A DNA stretch of 5,679 nt, taken from Alphaproteobacteria bacterium (lineage in GTDB: Bacteria; Pseudomonadota; Alphaproteobacteria; Caulobacterales; Parvularculaceae). The DNA lies in NCBI GenBank assembly GCA_030428745.1, contig JAUIEG010000196.1, positions 1 to 5,679 on the forward strand, written 5' to 3'. The position numbers and the translations under genes are program-made. Shown in pieces: positions 4,935 to 5,679 of the stretch (position 1 is its first letter; every line of letters begins with the position of its first letter). Below the pieces are notes generated by a model. It searched no databases and had not been told where the DNA came from. It was given only the letters and a program-made list of their open reading frames with translations.

Positions 4935-5679
4935 CTAACGCGTTTCAGGAAATCCGCCCAAGGCCCGGTAAAGACTGATGACGCTAACAGCCTCTTCCAG
5001 CCGGACAATCACCAATTCCTGTTTAGCGGCATAGTCAGAACGTTGCGCATCAAGCACAGAAAGATAATTGTCGACGCCGTTGCGAAAACGCGCATCAGCG
5101 AGCGTATATGTTCGCTCAGACGCAGCGGCGAGTTTTTGCGTCGCCTCCAGCCGCTCACCGATATTGCGCCGCGTCGCCAGCGCATCCGCAACATCGCGAA
5201 ACGCCGCCTGGACCGCCCTTTCATATTCGCTCACGGCTATGTCGCGGTCGATCTTAGCGCCTTTCAGTTGCGCGCGGTTACGCCCGCCGGTGAAAATCGG
5301 CAGCGACACAGATGGCGCAAAAGACCAGACTCCCGTACCGCCTGAAAAAAGATCGGCAAGTTCGGCGCTTGTTGTTCCGGCGCTCGCGGTCAGCAGGATA
5401 CGAGGAAAGAATGCGGCCCGCGCGGCGCCAATATTAGCGTTGGCTGCACGCAAACGGCGCTCCGCCGAGAGCACATCCGGGCGTTCCAGCAAGATTCCGG
5501 AAGATACATCGTCAAAGGCGGCGTTAAGGGTGACCTCTTGAAGCTGGCCGCCAAGTTCCGGTAAGTCAGGCTGGCCCACAAGAAGCCTCAGCGCGTTTTC
5601 GTCCCGCGTCACCTGCGCTTCAAGAGCCGCGGCGTCGGCCCGCGCACGCTGCACGGATGAATCGGCCCGCTGAACGTCA
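4935..5679 (-). CDS. RND efflux outer-membrane subunit, NodT/OprM (TolC-like) family, N-terminus beyond the window
   Basis: C-terminal 247 residues of an outer-membrane channel that exports drugs, metals or other small molecules with an RND pump and a periplasmic adaptor. The frame stays open to the right edge, and a complete member has about 450-500 residues, so roughly half is missing, including any lipoprotein signal. Seen in order, counted from the edge: alpha-helical region with ENALRLLVGQPD (about 27-38), ERPDVLSAERRLRAAN (65-80), IGAARAAFFP (83-92), APSVSLPIFTGGR (121-133), GVDNYLSVLDAQR (201-213) and LYRALGG (236-242). These match OprM blocks nearly one for one. The GTG at 5654 is internal. 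Adaptor and pump genes are expected upstream, outside the window. It is convergent with the thioesterase gene, so a separate transcription unit. Confidence 0.93.
   Translation of the reverse strand, partial: DVQRADSSVQRARADAAALEAQVTRDENALRLLVGQPDLPELGGQLQEVTLNAAFDDVSSGILLERPDVLSAERRLRAANANIGAARAAFFPRILLTASAGTTSAELADLFSGGTGVWSFAPSVSLPIFTGGRNRAQLKGAKIDRDIAVSEYERAVQAAFRDVADALATRRNIGERLEATQKLAAASERTYTLADARFRNGVDNYLSVLDAQRSDYAAKQELVIVRLEEAVSVISLYRALGGFPETR

Noticed and set aside
4893..5345. A 150-codon plus-strand open frame at the right convergent junction
   Set aside because: It lies mostly antisense to the efflux channel gene, is Arg-rich and has no family signature or Shine-Dalgarno.
5068..5541. 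A 157-codon plus-strand open frame antisense to the efflux channel gene
   Set aside because: The minus-strand frame matches OprM-type blocks along its whole length, while this frame is Ser/Ala/Arg-rich shadow sequence with no start signal.

Overview
The window reads as chromosomal DNA of a Gram-negative, moderately GC-rich proteobacterium, most likely an alphaproteobacterium. Gram-negative because it encodes the C-terminal half of a NodT/OprM-type outer-membrane efflux protein. Alphaproteobacterium is inferred from the Spinster-like MFS type, codon choice (strong G/C third positions) and short operon spacing. I cannot name a genus. There is no sign of phage, insertion sequences, CRISPR, tRNA or rRNA.

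Layout. (1) 2-1996, plus strand: a catabolic-looking operon of a 5'-truncated SDR dehydrogenase followed by two tandem paralogous cupins of the 2,4'-dihydroxyacetophenone dioxygenase (DAD) family. Gaps are 19 and 20 nt, and each cupin has a clear Shine-Dalgarno. (2) 2004-2033: a GC-rich hairpin between convergent genes. (3) 2041-2646, minus strand: a COG2910/YwnB-like NAD(P)-binding protein. (4) 2647-3047: a 401-nt divergent intergenic region with a candidate sigma70-type promoter, a perfect inverted repeat, repeated GCAAAG half-sites, a leader hairpin and an 8-nt direct repeat. (5) 3048-4865, plus strand: an MFS transporter of the Spinster-like type, then 6 nt later a 4-hydroxybenzoyl-CoA-thioesterase-type hotdog protein. 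(6) 4935-5679, minus strand: the 3' part of an RND outer-membrane channel gene that runs off the right edge.

How the genes may work together (inference). An SDR that oxidises a secondary alcohol to a ketone, two iron cupins related to an enzyme that cleaves the C-C bond of an aryl alpha-hydroxyketone, an MFS carrier and an aryl/acyl-CoA thioesterase would fit uptake and breakdown of an aromatic or polycyclic ketone or alcohol. The substrate is not determinable from sequence. The most distinctive element is the twin cupin pair: about 71% identical over 166 ungapped residues, with every putative metal ligand kept in both copies.
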